Assembly (NCBI GenBank): GCA_018340805.1 | Contig: JACMZG010000032.1 | Span: 7,486,460 to 7,550,459, forward strand | Reading direction: 5' to 3' | Length of the DNA stretch: 64,000 bases | Origin: Microvelia longipes | Taxonomy: Eukaryota; Arthropoda; Insecta; Hemiptera; Veliidae | In this document: positions 45,291 through 59,006 of the stretch, in pieces | Layout of the letters: each line of letters begins with the position of its first letter | Numbering within the stretch: the stretch's first letter is position 1 | The notes under the pieces: model-generated | The model's database searches: none | What the model was told of the DNA's origin: nothing | What the model saw: only the letters and a program-made list of their open reading frames with translations | Made by a program: the position numbers and the translations under genes

Positions 45291-47504
45291 ATGGCTGGTA
45301 ATTATAATATCTCAACCTCGCTTTAAGCTCAAAGCTACGTTTATTACTGGTGTGTAATAATCTATTTTCTTTGCCTAGTAGCATTAGCGAATGGTCCGTT
45401 CTCTTAAAATTCTCAACGCCGTTAAAAAATGGGAAAGTAGTTGACATATTACCATATACCATATACATATACCAGCACAAATATTTCTTTCAATAACCAT
45501 GGAGACCCCTGTAATATCTGATATCTGTGTGAACTGCAACGTTCTCTATCTTAAACGAATCACCAGAAGGAAGATCAAATTAAACAGATAACAAACTAAT
45601 TGAAAAAGAAACAAGATAAAGCCAACAATAAAATAAAGAATTATATAATAAATATTAATTGTAGCTATGAAACATCTTTCAAGATCATCTACGTGGGAGT
45701 CGTGGAGTGAGGCTGTATAAAGGACATTGTGAGTCTGTATACAGGACATTCATAGCGAGCAGAATCATAGCGGCCAATATCAATGAAATGGGTAAATGTG
45801 TGTGGAATGTGGAATCTCATGTTTAATGGGTAAAATGCCCAGCTTCATGTTATATCCAAGGATTTATACAAGTCCTCCCTTTATACGAGGACATGTATTG
45901 GATCGGATTTATGTAATTTCCTGAATTATCCATTTCAGATATTATTAACTTTTCAGGGGACCCCCTGAGTGGTTTTTAGGAACCCCGTCCTGTACCCCAT
46001 TTTTTAATTTATTCTAAATTATACGTATTAACTGTTTCTATTATATCGATAAATATTAACTCGTATTGATTAATTATGATTATTGTTTCGTAACTTGTCA
46101 GTACATAAAGTATAATGAGCTGTGCGAAAAATAATTGAAACTAGTTAGTAGGAGGACAGGTTAGTACGTGTGCAATACTGGAGTCATAGAGTCAGAACAA
46201 TAGAATGGTGTGGGAATGTTCTCAGAGCTCTGTGTTTGGCAAATGTTTTCAATTATACAATGTAACACTCTAACACTGCTTTCTATACTCACCCTCCTTC
46301 ATGCCAGCCTGCATAAATAACTTTTACCCGGCTGCATGAAACATTAGCACATATCAGGAGGAAAGCATTATTTTATATCAGCGTTTAGACTTCGCTGATG
46401 ACATAGTTATAATTAGTTATAAAGGTTTGATCGCAACTAATACAGAGAGTCCCAAGATGGCTTTTTAATGCTGTAAATGACATAAATATAAGATATGACA
46501 GTGAAATTATCTCATACTTTTTCTTGAAGAATATAATTTTTCGAGAAAAAATCACTTTCCGTTAAAAATTCTGCTCGTTTTGAAATGAATTTATGGCAAT
46601 ACAATTTTGAACACTTTTATTTATATAGTTTGATTTCCAGGAAATCAAGCTTCCACCCTTATCACCTCGCTGGTGAAAGTCGGCCTCGTGCGGACCTTCT
46701 TTGTCTTTCGGCAACTTTGTGTTGATAAAACCTACTAGAAGTCAACTCAGGGTGCTCGGCTATGCGCGTGCTTAATCTTCTCCCGGTCTGAACCAATAAT
46801 TCAGACTTGCAAGTACCACGCTTAATTATGTAAACACCGCTCTTTGAAGCGATAGCAGTAGAATCTTTGACTTTTCTAAGTGAGAACGGAGCGTACCGTT
46901 ACAAACTAAAACTAACATTAAAACCATTACTTTGCAAGACTGACGCTACTTTAGTGGATAAGCAACCAATACAGAGCACAGAGCACCATGCCTGGAGTGT
47001 CCGCTCTCTGTTCCAAATGTTTACTTGGACACTTCTTGTAATCAAATACAATTTTTATTATTTTGTTTTAATTATTTGTATTAATTATTTTGTTAACTGT
47101 TTCATTTGTTTTATTAACATAAATATGACTTTATTTTATATATTTTAACTACATAAATAAATTATATGTGCATCAATTAGGAAAAATGGTATAATATAAG
47201 AGACTAAGAGCCTCTTGTTTCAAGGATTACCTTTTTTGAGGCTCTGAAGTTAATAATAAAAAATTGTAAAGTGTCTTAATTTTTGTCAAACTTTATGACT
47301 TATTTATAGTATGTATGTATAATGTAATAAATAATAAATAATAATAATAATAATATTTGCAAGACATTTATAAAAGTTATAAATTATTAGTTTTGCGAGC
47401 AATGCTAAATTGTTACTTAGTTCTTTTAATATTTCGTTAATTAATATTATTTATTATATTATTAATTATTACTTAGTTTGTTAATAAAATATAATGCGCA
47501 TGCC

Positions 47505-48632
47505 AACCTTAAAAACTATGAAATTCTTACTAACGGTTAAAACCTATGACTTAACAATAAATAAAAATATTAATGCGCATGCTCAACCTACAAACTATGA
47601 AAATTATAACTAACGGGTTATAACCTATGACTTAACAATAAATAAAATATTAATGCGCATGCTCAACCTTAAAAACCTATTGGAAATCATAAACTACGTG
47701 TTATAACCTATGACTTAGCTATTAAAAAAATATTAATGCGCATGCTCAACCTTTAACAAACTATGAAATTCTGACTAACGGTTATAACCTATGACTTAAC
47801 AATAAATAAAAATATTAATACGCAGCTCAAACCTTAAAAAACTATGAAATCATAACTAACGGTTATAACCTATGACTTAGCTATTAAAAAAATATTAATG
47901 CGCATGCTCAACCTTACAAACTATGAAATTCTAACTAACGGTTATAACCTATGACTTAACAATAAAAAAAAATAGTTAATGCGCATGCTCAACCTTACAA
48001 ACTATGAAATTCTGACTAACGGTTATAAACCTATGACTTAACCAATAAATAAAATATTAATACGCATGCTCAACCTTAAAAACTATGAAATCATAACTAA
48101 CGGTTATAACCTATGACTTAGCTATTAAAAAAATATTAATGCGCATGCTCAACCTTACAAACCTATTGAAATTCTGACCTAACGGTTATAACCTATGACT
48201 TAACAATAAATAAAAATATAATACGCAGCTCAACTTAAAAACTATGAAATCATAACTAACGGTTATAACCTATGACTTAGCTATTAAAAAAATATTAATG
48301 CGCATGCTCAACCTTACAAACTATGAAATTCTGACTAACGGTTATAACCTATGACTTAACAATAAATAAAATATTAATGCGCATGCTCAACCTTAAAAAC
48401 TATGAAATCATAACTAACGGTTATAGCTATGACTTAGCTATTAAAAAAAAAATATTAATGCGCATGCTCAACTTACAAACTATAAATTCTTGAGCTAACG
48501 GGGTATAACCTATGACTTAACAATAAATAAAAATATTAATGCGCATGCTCAACCTGCAAACTATGAAATTATAAGTAACGGTTTATAACCTATACGTAGC
48601 TATTAAATGAAATTAATGCGCATGCTCAACCT
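47505..48632. repeat. About 80-bp minisatellite with dimeric higher-order structure
   Basis: The unit contains ATTAATGCGCATGCTCAACC, AACTATGAAAT and ACGGTTATAACCTATGACTT; about 14 copies. Two variants largely alternate: one with ACTTAACAATAAATAAA followed by CTTAAAAACTATGAAATCAT, the other with ACTTAGCTATTAAAAAAATA followed by CTTACAAACTATGAAATTCT. The effective period is therefore about 159 bp. Single-base indels are common. Confidence 0.88.
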
Positions 48633-48977
48633 ATTTAATTGTAAGTAATAAACTATTACAAAATTAATAATAATATTTTATTTTATTTTTTAAAAGCAAA
48701 CATTTCAAAATTAACAGTTAAAAATTTAGAGGGAGCTACGTGTCAGCCCGGGATCCAACTTTTACCTAATTATACATTTTGGCGGTTCTAACAGGTGCTG
48801 TGTTGACCTATTCACCTTAATAAAATATTATTAAATTATAGATCTTTATTTAGAATTTGTTAAATAAATTAATACTTCGTTTTAAAAATTATAAATTTTT
48901 AAACGGGTTATATTTTGAAATATGACAATGTATTTGTATGGCATAGGTAGTGTTAACATGAACATTACTATACTTTT

Positions 48978-49812
48978 CCATGTTGATTCGAGATTCAAAG
49001 AGATAGTTGTAAGGTTGGCAATACCAATGGCGGAAAACGAAAGGGTCATCAACAATTTTTTTATCATAGGATTAGCATGGGAGCCGATAAAAATTCTTAT
49101 TTTATTTATTTATTGTTTGTTAATTTGTGATAAATGTGATGAAAATTATTAGAACGACCATCGGTGCTAAAAAAATTGCAAATATTTCATAGATAAATAT
49201 TTCGATAATTCCAGGATTTTAAATATAGAATCAGGCTCTTATCACTACAGACTTTGATTCGTCCAATTTAACCCAGAAATAATAAAACCTAAACGGAGAA
49301 TTTAAACAAACATTTTACAAAAAGTGAATTTATTGAGTTATTAATTATTTTAATGCGTAAATAAAATTGATTAATAAATTAAAACGCCATTACAGTGAAA
49401 ATCAGCTTCTTATCAGTTAATTTAAATACCTGTTACAACTAATTTAAAGAGTTTAATGCAATTAAAAGGTAATTTGTGTTTGTGCAAACTAAAATTATTT
49501 AAAAGTAACATCAATTGACAATAAATAAAATAAAACTCTTATTATGATCTCATCTTCTTATCACTCAATTAAATACTCGTGACAAACCCATTAAAACGCT
49601 ATTTTTCAATGAAATTGTGATTCTACTGAGTTCATACGCCCTAAAATTAGTTAAATTAAAGCACTGTGATAAAAAATGTAAAGAAATAATCGTCACAAAT
49701 AAGAAAAACCAGAAAATCCCCATAAGGACTTTAACAACGATCACCCTTTCGATATCAATTTCTTATTAGCGACGGTGGCGCTGCTACGAACTTTGAATCG
49801 CGAATACCACAG
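48978..49812. mobile_element. About 800-bp TIR element, copy 2
   Basis: It matches 19604-20412 throughout, in the same orientation. It ends CTTTGAATCGCGAATA, the inverse of the left terminus TATTCGCGATTCAAAG of copy 1. No coding frame. Confidence 0.7.
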
Positions 49813-49829
49813 CAATGGAAAAGTATGGT

Positions 49830-50595
49830 GTTTGCACCTTATTCCACCTCCAGTATCCGTTTCAGGTGTTCTAAGACCTCCTGAGTTGGAGGGAAAGCAC
49901 CTCGCAACTTTTCCTCATCACCTCGGATTCGCTATGCTCGTTTTCAGATAGTAAATACATCAGTTTCATTCTCAGCGGCCACCCATACAGCACTGACCAC
50001 GCTCAATGCTGCTTGACTTTTATGATGCAAATAAATCATGGATAGTCTTGATGCATTACATAAAACTTGGTGTATTATTAATTACGTAAAGGTATTTACT
50101 TGTACCACATTGCAACGTAATTGGATTATTTACACAATTTTATACAATTTTTTAAAAAACGTACACAAGTGATTAGATAAAAATTGAACTAATGCTGATA
50201 ATGAACACATGCCGACAAAAAACTTAACACTAGTTTTATACATGGCTACATGCGACCTAAATTTCAATCCGATCGCATTATTTTTCCGAGTTTTATGATT
50301 TTTCGAAATTTTTGCTGAAACATTATTGCGGGTTAGTGACGTCATAAAAAATTATTTTCCGAATAGCACAACTAAACTTATACACTGATTTTTTAACTCT
50401 CTAGCATAAATACACTAGGAGCCACGATGACACAGAAACGCACACACAAGCTGACAATTTTTTTAAAAAAAACCACTCAGAAGGCCTAAAAACACGTGAA
50501 ACGGATAATTGCAGTGACATCCTGATTTCAAATATTTATGCAAACACAATACTTTTCCTAGTATTTACCTGCGGTGTAAATGAAGAAAAATAAAA
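49830..50595 (-). repeat. 5S-composite repeat copy (5S core on minus strand)
   Basis: Minus strand: AAAGTTGCGAGGTGCTTTCC, a GAGCATAGCGAATCCGAGG block, then 5S-like GGTCAGTGCTGTATGGGTGG (near 49990) preceded by AAGCAGCATTGAGCG. The family A half follows on the plus strand from ACGTACACAAGTGATTAGAT (50159) through TTAGTGACGTCATAAAAAAT (50334) and CTCTAGCATAAATACACTAG to CTGCGGTGTAAATGAAGAAA (50570). Confidence 0.75.
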
Positions 50596-51018
50596 AGCCT
50601 AAATCACTAAAAATCATGAAAATGCAACAAATTTCAGTTTTCTTTAAATAGGCGGTTCCTGTTGGGTCTGATACGAAACTTGAAGACGGACGACATTTTT
50701 CGTAGCTGACCCAATTTCTAGGAATAATGACATTGCTCAGAAGGATTCTCAGTTCATTTTGAACAACACTGATAAACAATGTCCGAAAAATTGACAAAGA
50801 TTCAATAATTATAAACTCACTTGAAGGTTACAATGAGGTTACACGGAGCCTCTGTTAGCTCCAAACGCGTAGAGATATTATTCCAAACAGGTTAAATTTC
50901 AAAACATCAAAAAGTAACCTGAACACGTTCCATTATTAATTTGATCAAATAAATGTTACTCAGTTACCGTAGCTTATAGAACAGAACGCGTGATATAGGC
51001 AATGTCCCTTATATCCCC

Positions 51019-54000
51019 AAAAAGATGTTTCAAGTCTATCAATGTATTGACATAAGCCATAACTCGTCTAATAATATATATATCTATGCCTGGTAAGATG
51101 TTTTAAGTCTATCAATGTATTGCATAAGGCATGACCCCACTAATAATATATCTCTATGCCTGGAAAGATGTTTCAAGTCTATCAATGTATTGACCTAAGG
51201 CAATGACTCCTCAATAATACTCTATGCCATGGTCTATCAATGTATTGACATAAGGCCATGATCCCTCTAATAATATACTCTATGCCTGTGTTTCAAGTCT
51301 ATCAATGTATTGACATAAGGCATGACCCCTCTAATAATATATCTCTATGCCTGGAAAGTTTCAAGTCTATCAGTGTATTGACATAAGGCATGTCCCTCAA
51401 TATATCTCTATGCCTGGAAAGATGTTTCAAGTCTATCAATGTATTGACCTAAGGCAACCTCTAATAAAATATCTCTATGCCTGGAAAGATGTTTCAAGTC
51501 TATCAATGTTTACCTAAGGCATGACTCCTCTAATAATATATCTCTAGCCTGGAAGATTTCAGTCTATCATGTATTGAGCATGATCCCTCTAATAATATAT
51601 CTCTATGCCTGGAAAGATGTTTCAAGTCTATCAGATGTATTGACCTAAGGCATGACTCTCTAATAATATATCTCTATGCCTGGAAGATGTTTCAAGTCTA
51701 TCAATGTATTGACATAAGGCATGATCCCTTATAAATATCTCTATGCCTGAAAGGTTTTCAGTCTATCAATTAATTGACATAGGCATGATCCCTTAATAAT
51801 ATATCTCTATGCCTGAAAGATTTTCAATCTATCAGTGTATTGACATAAGGTATTTGTATATCCTATGCCTGGAAAGATGTTTCAAGCAATGTATTTCCAA
51901 GGCATGATCCCTAATATATATCTCTATGCCTGGAAAGGTTTCAAGTCTATCAATGTATTGACCTAAGGCATGACTCTCTAATAATAATCTCTATGCCTGG
52001 AAAGTTTCAAGTCTATCAATGTATTGACATAAGCATGATCCCTCTAATAATATATCTCTATGCCTGGAAAGGGTTCAAGTCTATCAATGTATTGAACATA
52101 AGGCATGATCCCTCTAATAATATATCTCTATCTGGAAGATGTTTTCAAAGTCTATCAATGTATTGACATAAGGCATGATCCCTCTAATAATATATCTCTA
52201 TGCCTGGAAAGATGTTTCAAGGTCTATCAATGTATTGACTAAGGCATATCCCTCATAATATATCTCTATGCCTGGAAAGATTTTAAGTCTATCTATTGAC
52301 CTAAGGCATGACTCCTCTAATATATATCTCATGCTGAAAGATGTTTCAATCATCAATGTATTGACATCTACTCGTAAATATATATCTATGCCGTCTCAAT
52401 AAGCATGATGCCCTATCCTCATAAATGATATATATCTCTATGCCTGAAATTTCAAGTCTATCATGTATTGCATAAGGCATGATCCTCTAATAATAATCTC
52501 TATGCCTGGAAAGATGTTTCAAGTCTATCAATGTTATTGACATAAGCATGATCCCTCTAATAATATATCTCTATGCCTGGAAAAGAGTTCAAGTCTATCA
52601 ATGTATGACATAACATGACCTCTAATAATATATCTCTATGCCTGGAAAGATGTTTCAAGTCTATCAATGTTATTGACATAAGGCATGAATCCCTCTAATA
52701 ATATATCTCTATGCCTGGAAAGATGTTTCAAGTCTACAATGTATTGACATAAGGCATGATCCTCTAATAATATATCTCTATGCCTGGAAAGATTTTTCAA
52801 GTCTATCAATGTATTGACATAGGCATATCCCTCTAATAATATATCTCTATGCCCTGGAAAGATGTTTCTCTATCAATGTATTGACATATAGCATGATCCC
52901 TCTAATATATATCTCTATGCCTGGAAAGATGTTTTCAAGTCTATCAATGTATTGATAGGCATATCCCTCTAATAATATACTCTATGCCTGGCAAGTCTAT
53001 CAAGTATTGACATAAGCCATAACTCTCTAATAATATATATATCTATGCCTGAAGATGTTTTAAGTCTTCAATGTATTGCATAAGGCATGACACCTCTAAT
53101 AATATATGCCTATGCCTGGAAATCTCTATGCCTGGAAAGATTTTCAAGTCTATCAATGTATTGACTAAGGCATGATCCCTCTAATAATATCTCTATGCCT
53201 GGAAAGATGGAATGATGACCTAAGCATGTCTACCATGTTCAAGTCTATCAATGTATTGACCTAAGGCATGACTCCTCTAATAATAATCTCTATGCTGGAA
53301 AGATGTTTCAAGTCTATCAATGTATTGACATAAGGCATGATCCCTCTAATAAAATATCTGCTATGCCTGGAAAAGGTGTTCAAGTTATCAATGTATTGAC
53401 ATATAGGCATGATCCCTCTAATAATATATCTCTATGCCTGGAAAGATGGTTTCAAGTCTATCAATGTATTGACATAAGGCATGATCCCTCTAATATATGT
53501 GCCTTCAAGTCTATCAATTTATGACGAAGGCATGATCCCTCTAATACATCATATCTCTATGCCTGAGAAAGATTCAAGTCTATCAATGTATTGACCATAG
53601 GCATGGACTCCTCTGATAATATATCTCTATGCCTGTTTCACGTCTATCATTATTGACATAAGGCATGATCCCTCTAATAATATATCTCTATGCTGGAATG
53701 TTTCAAGTCTATCAATGTATTGACATAAGGCATGATCCCTCTAATAAAATCTCTATGCCTGGAAAGATGTTTCAAGTCTATCAATGTATTGACATAAGGC
53801 ATGATCCCTCTAATAATATATCTCTATGCCTGGAAAGATGTTTCAAGTCTATCAATGTATTGACATAAGGCATGATCCCTCTAATAATATATCTCTATGC
53901 CTGGAAAGATGTTTCAAGTCTATCAATGTATTGACCTAAGGCATGACTCCTCTAATAATATATCTCTATGCCTGGAAAGATGTTTCAAGTCTATCAATGT

Positions 54001-54895
54001 ATTGACATAAGCCATAACTCGTCTAATAATATATATATCTATGCCTGTAAGATGTTTTAAGTCTATCAAAATTGCATAAGCATGACCCCTCTAATAATAT
54101 ATTCTCTATGCCTGAAAGATGTTTCAAGTATCAATGTATTGACATAAGCATGATCCCTCTAATAATATATCTCTAGCCTGGAAAGATGTTTCAAGTCTAT
54201 CAATGTATTGACCTAAGGCATGCTATGCCTGAAGATGTTTCAAGTCTATCAATGTATTGACATAAGGCATGATCCCTCTAATAATATATCTCTATGCCTG
54301 GAAAGATGTTTCAAGTCTATCAATGTATTGACATAAGGCATGATCCCTCTAATAATATATCTCTATGCCTGGAAAGATGTTTTCAAGTCTATCAATGTAT
54401 TGACCTAAGGCATGACTCCTCTAATAAATATATCTCTATGCCTGGAAAGATGTTTAAGTCTATCAATGTATTGACATAAGCCATAACTCGTCTAATAATA
54501 TATATATCTATGCTGGTAAGATGTTTTAAGTCTATCAATGTATTGACATAAGGCATGACTCCTCTAATAATATATCTCTATGCCTGGAAAGGTGTTTCAA
54601 GTCTATCAATGTATTGACATAAGGCATGATCCCTCTAATAATATATCTCTATGCCTAGAAAGAAGTTTCAAGTCTATCAATGTATTGACATAAGGCATGA
54701 CCCCTCTAATAATATATCTCTATGCCTAGAAAGATGTTTCAAGTCTATCAATGTATTGACATAAGGCATGATCCTCTAATAATATATCTATGCCTAGAAA
54801 GATGTTCAAGTCTATCAATGTATTGACCTAAGGCATGACTCCTCTAATAATATATCTCTATGCCTAGAAAGATGTTTCAAGTCTATCAATAGTTT
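51019..54895. repeat. 71-bp minisatellite, about 55 copies
   Basis: The unit contains AAAGATGTTTCAAGTCTATC, AATGTATTGACATAAGGCAT and GATCCCTCTAATAATATATC then TCTATGCCTGG; the period is 71 bp in the clean stretch 53760-53960. Marker variants (CATAAGCCATAACTCGTC followed by TGGTAAGATGTTTTAAGTC) recur near 51050, 53010, 54005 and 54480, which suggests block duplications. The first 2 kb carry many more indels than 53.7-54.9 kb. Confidence 0.92.
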
Positions 54896-55519
54896 GATAT
54901 TGGCTATGCCCGCTCTAATGATATATGTCTGCCCTACTGGTAACTGATATCGAATTTTTTAGATCATTGATGTCGTTTTCTAAACTGCCTATAGCATTGT
55001 TAGCTTAAAAAAGGTATCATATGTAGAAGGAAAATGCTCCATTTGGGTAACAACTGCAAAATAATACTGGTCAATGAAACTCGTATTGGTCACCTTACTC
55101 GGGGTAGAGTGAAATTTGAAAAGTCTAGAACCATATTTCCATTATTTTTAAAGATTAAAAGTAGGCATGCCTGAAATGTTTCACTCTGTATAGACATAAG
55201 GTTGTATTGGTCGGTACGATGTCGAAAACGTGACGTCATACCTCTCACTGGTTCCCAAGGTGATTAGTAGATAAACGTGTCTCGTAGATTCGGTTACGAA
55301 ATATCTTGACTTCTGACCTTAGTGAAGATGATACAGCTTCAACATTCCGTTACAGCGCTTTTAAGAGAATCGAATGACTTTGCATTTTACGAGTTTTAGC
55401 GGCAACGGCATGATTCTGGCTTGACTGTATTGCTAATGCTGTTTTGGCATAGCTTATACACTGAAGTGCCCGGTTTATAAGAACCACACTACAAATATGA
55501 CACGCCGGTTGCAATATTT

Positions 55520-55645
55520 CAGACGTGAATGAATAAATGAATGAATAGCCATTTATTAGAAAAAAAAAAAATATTAACATTAACAAAATACAAAATATAA
55601 CAAATAATAATTTACTAATCAGCCGTAGCTGTGGCAACATTAAGT
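55520..55645 (-). mobile_element. LINE 3'-end fragment
   Basis: On the minus strand: GTTGCCACAGCTACGGCTGA, an AT-rich part, an A/T run, then CTAATAAATGGCTATTCATT and a CATT-type tail. It is related to the insert at 1828-1998. I find no clear target duplication. Confidence 0.6.
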
Positions 55646-55969
55646 TCGCTAAGTAACGTTTTTCTTTTCCTTTATTTTTTATTTATTTATATATTTATTT
55701 ATTTATTTTTAATTATTTATTTGCACTATATTCAATTAAAAATTTAGAATTATTTATAATTACCATTACATAACATTTAATTTATACAGATGTATTTCCA
55801 GGTATTGGTTAATTTATTTATTTGCGCATTCTACTAATAAAACATAGGTGATAAAAATTCCTATAACTTACTTTAAAAGACTTAAAAAAATTAAAAGAGC
55901 ATAACTTAAAGAGAGACATGCAAACTATATAAAATTTTAACTAAATAATAATAAGCTATTCAGAAAATA

Positions 55970-56775
55970 ATGTTTTTATGACGGCATTAACCCGTAATAA
56001 TAAATCATTATTTCGAAAAATTTCGAAAATCATTAAGAGCGGAATAATAATGCGATAGAATTGAGATTTGGCACGCATGTAGCTATGTATATGACTAATC
56101 TATGTGCCAAGTTTCACCTTATTATCAGCATTAGTTGTATCTTTATCAAATGACTTGTGTACGTTAAAAAAATGATAAAAATCAGGCACGGGGTACCTCA
56201 GAACTTTTTCTCATTACATCGGATTCGCTTCGCTCGTCCTCAGATTATGCAATTCGCCAAATTTAAACTCCAACATGTTTTCGGACTCGCTTCGCTCGTC
56301 TTCAGATAGTGAATGCATACGTATCCTTCTCAACAGTCACCCATACAGCACTGACCACGCTCAATGCTCCTTAATTTTTATGATCCAACAAAAATCATAG
56401 ATATTTAAAGAAAACTTTAGTGTTGTTATTTATGAGGTAATGGTACACTTGTACTAAATCTCAACTCAATTGGATCGTTTTCAATAAAAATTGAACTAAT
56501 GCTGATAACGAGATCAAACGTGGCACGATAGTCTTATGTATAGACATGCATACCACATACCACATGCATACCAAATTTAATCGCATTAAATCTGATCGCA
56601 TTATTTTTTCGCGTTTAATGATTTTTCAAATTTTTTGCCGAGTTATTTTTGCGAGTTAATAGCGTCATAAAAAATTATTTTCTGTGTAGTAACTATTTTC
56701 TACCGCTGTAACTACAGCGGTAGAACTGTTTGTATATTTTATACAAACACAATACTTTTCCAATATACCTGCGAT
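55970..56775. repeat. Family A and 5S-composite copies, partly inverted
   Basis: 55970-56170 is family A in reverse (GGCATTAACCCGTAATAATA, AAGTTTCACCTTATTATCAG, TCAAATGACTTGTGTACGTT). 56180-56470 is the 5S-composite half on the minus strand, with 5S-like GACTGTTGAGAAG/ATGGGTGACTG and AAGGAGCATTGAGCGTGGTC (56330-56375). 56475-56775 is family A forward (AAAATTGAACTAATGCTGAT, AGCGTCATAAAAAATTATTT, CTGCGATATTAATGAGGAAA). The two family A pieces flank the 5S half in opposite directions. Confidence 0.7.
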
Positions 56776-57537
56776 ATTAATGAGGAAAACTAAATAATAC
56801 AATTAACAATACATTGAATCAAAAATACAAAATAATAAACAATGCAGTTAAATATAATAATATGACCTAAACCCTGTGTTGCCTTTATTTAATATTCAGT
56901 CCACTTTGATTCTTATTTATTACTTGTCAGTACCCTCGACAGCTGTAATAGAGACACAATGTATTACCTATGGCTCCGCACATAGGTTTCAAACTGTATG
57001 ATTCCGCTCTACCTTCACTAAGATGTGCTGAAACTATAGTATTCCACTCTTCCTTAACTACGATGCGCTGAAGTAGGAGAAGATGGTACTAAAGGTTACA
57101 CATTCTTTGAGTAAGCTTTCAACTACATTCTTCTTAGTATAGTTATACTTAGACATTTATTACAAGTCATGCTAATTACCTACTTACCCTGCGCATTTCA
57201 TCTTGCTCAATGTACGCATTTCTTTAACACTAATTCCGCTAAACAATCGTCCTCAGGCAGTTAAAACATGTGATTTAGATCCAGTTTAAAAAGTATATTC
57301 AACTTGAGCGTGAAATTTCCGCTACTGCCTAAATTTCTAAATGACTTAATACTAAGGCTTTTAAAGACTTTTATAAGTTTTTGGTGACAAAACAAAATTT
57401 TTAGAAGCTTCGTCAAAGGGCTGGAGGGGGGTTACTAAGCTATTAAAATTTTGTTTCATCACCACCATAACTGTGCAATAAGTGGCACAGCCCCCTCTTC
57501 TTGCTATTAAGTTCTGACGTCGACGTTTATGTTACAG

Positions 57538-57673
57538 GTACAAGACTTCAGGTTCTTATGTCCGAACGATACGTCTTTCGACCAGGAGAACCAAATCTGT
57601 GATGACTGGTATAATATAGACTGTGAAGCTGCTACTCTTTACTACTCTGACAACTTCGATCTCTACAGGATAG
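57538..57673 (+). CDS. CPAP1-type chitin-binding protein, exon 3
   Basis: The acceptor TTTATGTTACAG is at 57537 and the donor ATAG|GTGAGA at 57674. It joins exon 2 in phase 0 (GKG|VQDFRFLC) and ends in phase 1. It encodes residues 65-109, the second half of the ChtBD2 domain with Cys72, Cys85 and Cys93. The full spacing is C-x15-C-x5-C-x14-C-x12-C-x7-C, within the peritrophin-A pattern that forms three disulfides and binds chitin. FRFLCPNDTSFDQENQICDDW is the conserved region with aromatic residues; the adjacent YYSDNFDLYRIG tail is usual in insect CPAP1-class proteins. Function as a cuticle or apical-matrix chitin-binding protein is inferred from the family. Confidence 0.95.
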
Positions 57674-58316
57674 GTGAGATGATCCTCAACATTCTGACAA
57701 AGCATGAGCAAGAGAATTCTGTCCCTGCTACGTCCCTCAACCCTTCAGGACATTACGTTATGTCTCATACTGTTTCCATACCAAAATTAGGGATGCGCAG
57801 AGTGTGGTCCGCTAATCCTAGGGGGTCCGTGGAAAGATTTTAGGGTGTCCGCGAGCTGATAGGCAAAATATTATATCAAATATGTAAAAACATTAATGAC
57901 TAAACTTTAATAATTAATTATATAACAGTTATCAGTTCTAATATCATTTTAGGGAATTTTCAATGAAAACATGAGCCTATGAGACTGTTTTTAATGACGG
58001 TATTTTTTTATACAAGCCTATAATCAAGAATCTGTGGAACAAAATTTTATTGGTAAACATAAATATCTATTTCCTGTTGTTCGTAACAAGCCCGACAAAA
58101 TGGCCGTCCAAATATTAAATACAGAGATTCTATTTCTTGTAAATACAATTTAAGACGTTCTCCCTTCATATTTATGAATCAAGACAAATAAATGTATGTT
58201 ATAAGAAATTGTTAAGTAATGGCGATATATCTGGAAACTATACAATTATAACAGTATACTGTAAATTATTTCAGTTGATTATAGCAATTTGATTAGTTAT
58301 TTGAACAGTTGAATCT

Positions 58317-59006
58317 AAAGTGATGTAGAAATTCATACAGTAGGGGTGGGGGCGGGGGACACAGTTGTCTAACTCCCCCGAAATAAGCTGCTTTAGATGG
58401 ACCTGCCCTAAGTTCACCCTTTCTCCGCTAGTGGCAGGTCGGTTCACCGTGTACGCTATATATAAAATAATTATTTCTTCAATTCCAAGATTAAAATTAT
58501 TTAACAATGTTAAAAATTGTATTAATTATTTTAAAGGTATAATTTTCATAAACGCTTTTATAAAAATATAAACGCTGTGTTAATTTTAAGTAGACCTGAT
58601 ATCGTGATAACCCTGATTTGTAGACAAACATCAAAAATGTTTGTAAACAAACATCAAACCGAGAAATTATAAATTTAATTTACGTCTTCATTGTCTCATT
58701 ATAACACACCTTTCGTAACACACGTTATCCTATTTTCTAAAAAAAATTATCTTATAAGCTACTCAAAAAGAAAAAATGTCAATGAATAAGTTAAAAATTG
58801 TCTTGTTTACATTTTTTATAAACATAAATAGAAGTATCGATTTAAAACTGATAACAATAGTGATAAGGGCACAAGGTGAAAACTAGCGCTCGGTGCGGTA
58901 ATTGATGCAACTAATCCCTGTTTTTTCGGAACCACATAAAACCAGGGAGTTAGACCACTGTGTCCCCCCGCCCCGACCCCAACTGTATGAATTTCTACAT
59001 CACTTT
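58317..59006. mobile_element. 690-bp TIR element with 10-bp target duplication in intron 3
   Basis: The left end AAAGTGATGTAGAAATTCAT is inverted at the right end (ATGAATTTCTACATCACTTT), and the similarity extends about 60 bp through GGGG-rich sequence (GGGGTGGGGGCGGGGGACAC). A perfect 10-bp repeat AGTTGAATCT flanks it (58307-58316 and 59007-59016). 9-11-bp duplications with long inverted ends are seen in Mutator-like elements, but the family is not proven. No transposase frame is present. Confidence 0.85.

Larger units (their letters stand above)
41218..57537 (+). other. Intron 2 of the CPAP1-type gene
   Basis: This 16.3-kb intron splits the chitin-binding domain between the third and fourth cysteines. 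It holds MITEs, two large minisatellites and family A copies, listed separately. Stretches not listed (for example 43370-44030, 45290-47480, 54930-55500 and 56790-57500) show no gene; a 93-codon frame at 46867-47148 has no recognisable features. Confidence 0.8.

Noticed and set aside
46867..47148. 93-codon frame in intron 2
   Set aside because: No recognisable domain; its C-terminal half is simply AT-rich hydrophobic translation.
53303..54479. Frames with YQCIDIRHDPSN repeats
   Set aside because: Chance open frames in the 71-bp minisatellite; 71 is not divisible by three, so the apparent peptide repeat depends on indels.
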